Notes under the pieces: generated by a model
The model's input: the letters and a program-made list of their open reading frames with translations, nothing else
The model's database searches: none
What the model was told of the DNA's origin: nothing
Origin: Bacteroidota bacterium
Lineage (GTDB): Bacteria > Bacteroidota > Bacteroidia > 2-12-FULL-35-15
Length of the DNA stretch: 64,000 nt
Reading direction: 5' to 3'
Assembly (NCBI GenBank): GCA_029237775.1
Contig: JAQZBR010000005.1
Location: 1 to 64,000 of the forward strand
In this document: piece by piece, positions 62,765 through 64,000 of the stretch
How the letters are laid out: each line of letters starts with the position of its first letter
Numbering within the stretch: the stretch's first letter is position 1
Translations under genes and position numbers: made by a program

Positions 62765-63523
62765 ATGGAAGGCCACATAAAATCAAATACATCAAACGGA
62801 ATTGCAACAATTACTTTTTTTCATCCTCAAAGCAATTCAATGCCTGGAGCATTGCTTCGTCAGTTAGCTGAAGAAATCACAAAAGCGGGTAAAGATGATA
62901 ACGCTAAGGTAATTCTTCTGCAAAGTGAAGGCGACAAAGCTTTCTGTGCAGGTGCTTCATTTGATGAGCTTATTTCAATCAAGGATCTTGAAACCGGAAA
63001 GAAATTTTTCTCTGGGTTTGCAATGGTAATAAATGCTATTCGCACTGCACCGAAATTTGTGATTGCACGTGTTCAGGGAAAAGCCGTTGGTGGTGGTGTT
63101 GGTATCGCAAGCGCAGCGGACTACACTCTGGCTGTTGATTCTGCTTCAGTAAAATTGAGCGAACTTGCTGTCGGAATCGGGCCTTTCGTGGTTGGGCCTG
63201 CGGTGGAAAGAAAAATCGGAAATTCTGCGTTCACATCACTTTCAATTAATGCGACTGAATGGCAATCAGCACAATGGGCAAAAGAAAAAGGATTGTATGT
63301 CGACATCTTCAAAACAACAGAAGAATTGGATGCGGCAATTGCTGCTCTTGCAGATAAGCTTTCGAAATCCAACCCTGAAGCAATGTCGATGCTGAAAAAA
63401 GTGTTCTGGAGAGGAACTGAAAACTGGGATACGTTATTGATCGAGCGTGCGGAAATGAGCGGCAAGCTGGTGCTTTCGGAGTTTACGGTGAATGCTATTA
63501 AAAAATTTAAAGCGAAGGCCTGA
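62765..63523 (+). CDS. Enoyl-CoA hydratase/isomerase family protein
   Basis: 252 residues. Crotonase fold: oxyanion-hole strands CAGASFDELIS (~61-71) and KAVGGGVGIASAADYTLAVD (~106-125), then LSELAVGIGPF with the candidate catalytic Glu, and a C-terminal helical part. Such enzymes hydrate or isomerise enoyl-CoA esters. Phenylacetate or fatty-acid breakdown is plausible given paaZ 5 kb upstream, but the exact reaction cannot be told. Eleven bases separate it from the membrane protein gene. Confidence 0.88.
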   Translation: MEGHIKSNTSNGIATITFFHPQSNSMPGALLRQLAEEITKAGKDDNAKVILLQSEGDKAFCAGASFDELISIKDLETGKKFFSGFAMVINAIRTAPKFVIARVQGKAVGGGVGIASAADYTLAVDSASVKLSELAVGIGPFVVGPAVERKIGNSAFTSLSINATEWQSAQWAKEKGLYVDIFKTTEELDAAIAALADKLSKSNPEAMSMLKKVFWRGTENWDTLLIERAEMSGKLVLSEFTVNAIKKFKAKA

Positions 63524-63534
63524 CGAAACCCACC

Positions 63535-64000
63535 ATGATCACAATTCGGAAAGAATTAATCATTCTAAATGCAGCAGCAATACTGATTTATTTTATTGTT
63601 CTTCTGAATTTAAATATCGGTATCAATAATGAGATCTTTTTTTCGACCCCGGATGCGCTCACTTTCCGGGATGTTTCCAACTTTTTGCTAAACGATCAGC
63701 CTGCTGATCACTCAGTTCTTATCAGGCCGTTCTTTTACCCACTTCTAATTACATTATTCTACAAACCATTCGGGGTGTTCGGACTTTGGTCCGTCCACTT
63801 TGTTTTCTGGATAGCTTCTTTAAATTTGCTTTTCCTTTCAATCAGAAAAACAACCGGGAGCCGCATCCTCAGCTTTACAGGCGCAATTATAATGTCATTA
63901 AACCTTACATTGATCACGCTGACACTGCACGCAATATCCGAAGTAAGCACAATATTTCTCTTATCGATAACTCTCTATTTTTTAACAAATAAGATCGAAG
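63535..64000 (+). CDS. Polytopic membrane protein, N-terminal part (cut by window)
   Basis: ATG 63535 opens a frame that runs without a stop to the right edge (155 codons). The product starts MITIRKELIILNAAAILIYF, has a TM segment, then an extracytoplasmic loop with DALTFRDVSNFLLNDQPADH, and further helices (LITLFYKPFGVFGLWSVHFV, IIMSLNLTLITLTLHAISEV). An Asp in the first outer loop is reminiscent of GT-C glycosyltransferases (PMT/ArnT type), but that cannot be decided from this fragment. Confidence 0.72.
   Translation, partial: MITIRKELIILNAAAILIYFIVLLNLNIGINNEIFFSTPDALTFRDVSNFLLNDQPADHSVLIRPFFYPLLITLFYKPFGVFGLWSVHFVFWIASLNLLFLSIRKTTGSRILSFTGAIIMSLNLTLITLTLHAISEVSTIFLLSITLYFLTNKIE

Overview
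The window comes from a member of the Bacteroidota, probably outside the classical gut Bacteroidales. Evidence: the 5' end of a 16S rRNA gene with a Bacteroidetes-like start on the left edge, promoters of the TAnnTTTG type, a near absence of Shine-Dalgarno sequences, type IX secretion (T9SS) C-terminal sorting domains, a tmRNA tag of the GExNYAxAA type, and many signal-peptide-bearing beta-barrel and Ig-like proteins. Closer placement is not possible by eye. I see no CRISPR array, phage, transposase or obvious integrated element.

Layout. 1-970: the 16S 5' end (minus strand), a 200-base leader, and five tandem promoters about 105 bp apart. 978-6100: cyanophycinase, a beta-barrel protein, two single-receiver proteins (one membrane-tethered), tmRNA, and small genes. 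6354-17037: three secreted proteins on the minus strand: a 1892-residue Ig-repeat adhesin, a 1434-residue GH26 + PA14 + metallophosphoesterase fusion, and a small sorting-domain-like protein. 17169-24073: two SpoIIE-type PP2C phosphatases, a membrane protein, a carotenoid-desaturase-like flavoenzyme and a Dps-like pair. 24344-34848: saccharopine-dehydrogenase-like enzyme, a divergent RsmH, an ABC exporter, three flavoprotein oxidoreductases in a row (halogenase-like and two phytoene-desaturase-like) and a DoxX/MauE-thioredoxin fusion.

34850-54763 is a 20-kb minus-strand envelope region: two duplicated barrel-like proteins, two duplicated M48 metalloproteases, an OmpA/beta-propeller protein, and five related secreted proteins of 516-605 residues. 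Interleaved with them are a PaaK-like ligase, AcpS and a C45 acyltransferase-like protein. 54919-64000 (plus strand): acyltransferase, PaaZ, a TPR protein that stops where a phosphatase domain would be expected, two more SpoIIE-type phosphatases, a lipoprotein, an unknown protein, an enoyl-CoA hydratase and the start of a membrane protein cut by the window edge.

The themes are envelope and secretion (T9SS cargo, M48 and OmpA proteins), phosphatase signalling (four PP2C proteins sharing one linker motif plus receivers), and aromatic, acyl or pigment chemistry (PaaZ, PaaK-like, AcpS, C45, flavoenzymes). Most promising for follow-up are the five-promoter rRNA array, the apparently split TPR/PP2C gene, the envelope-protein family, and the receiver with a C-terminal membrane helix.
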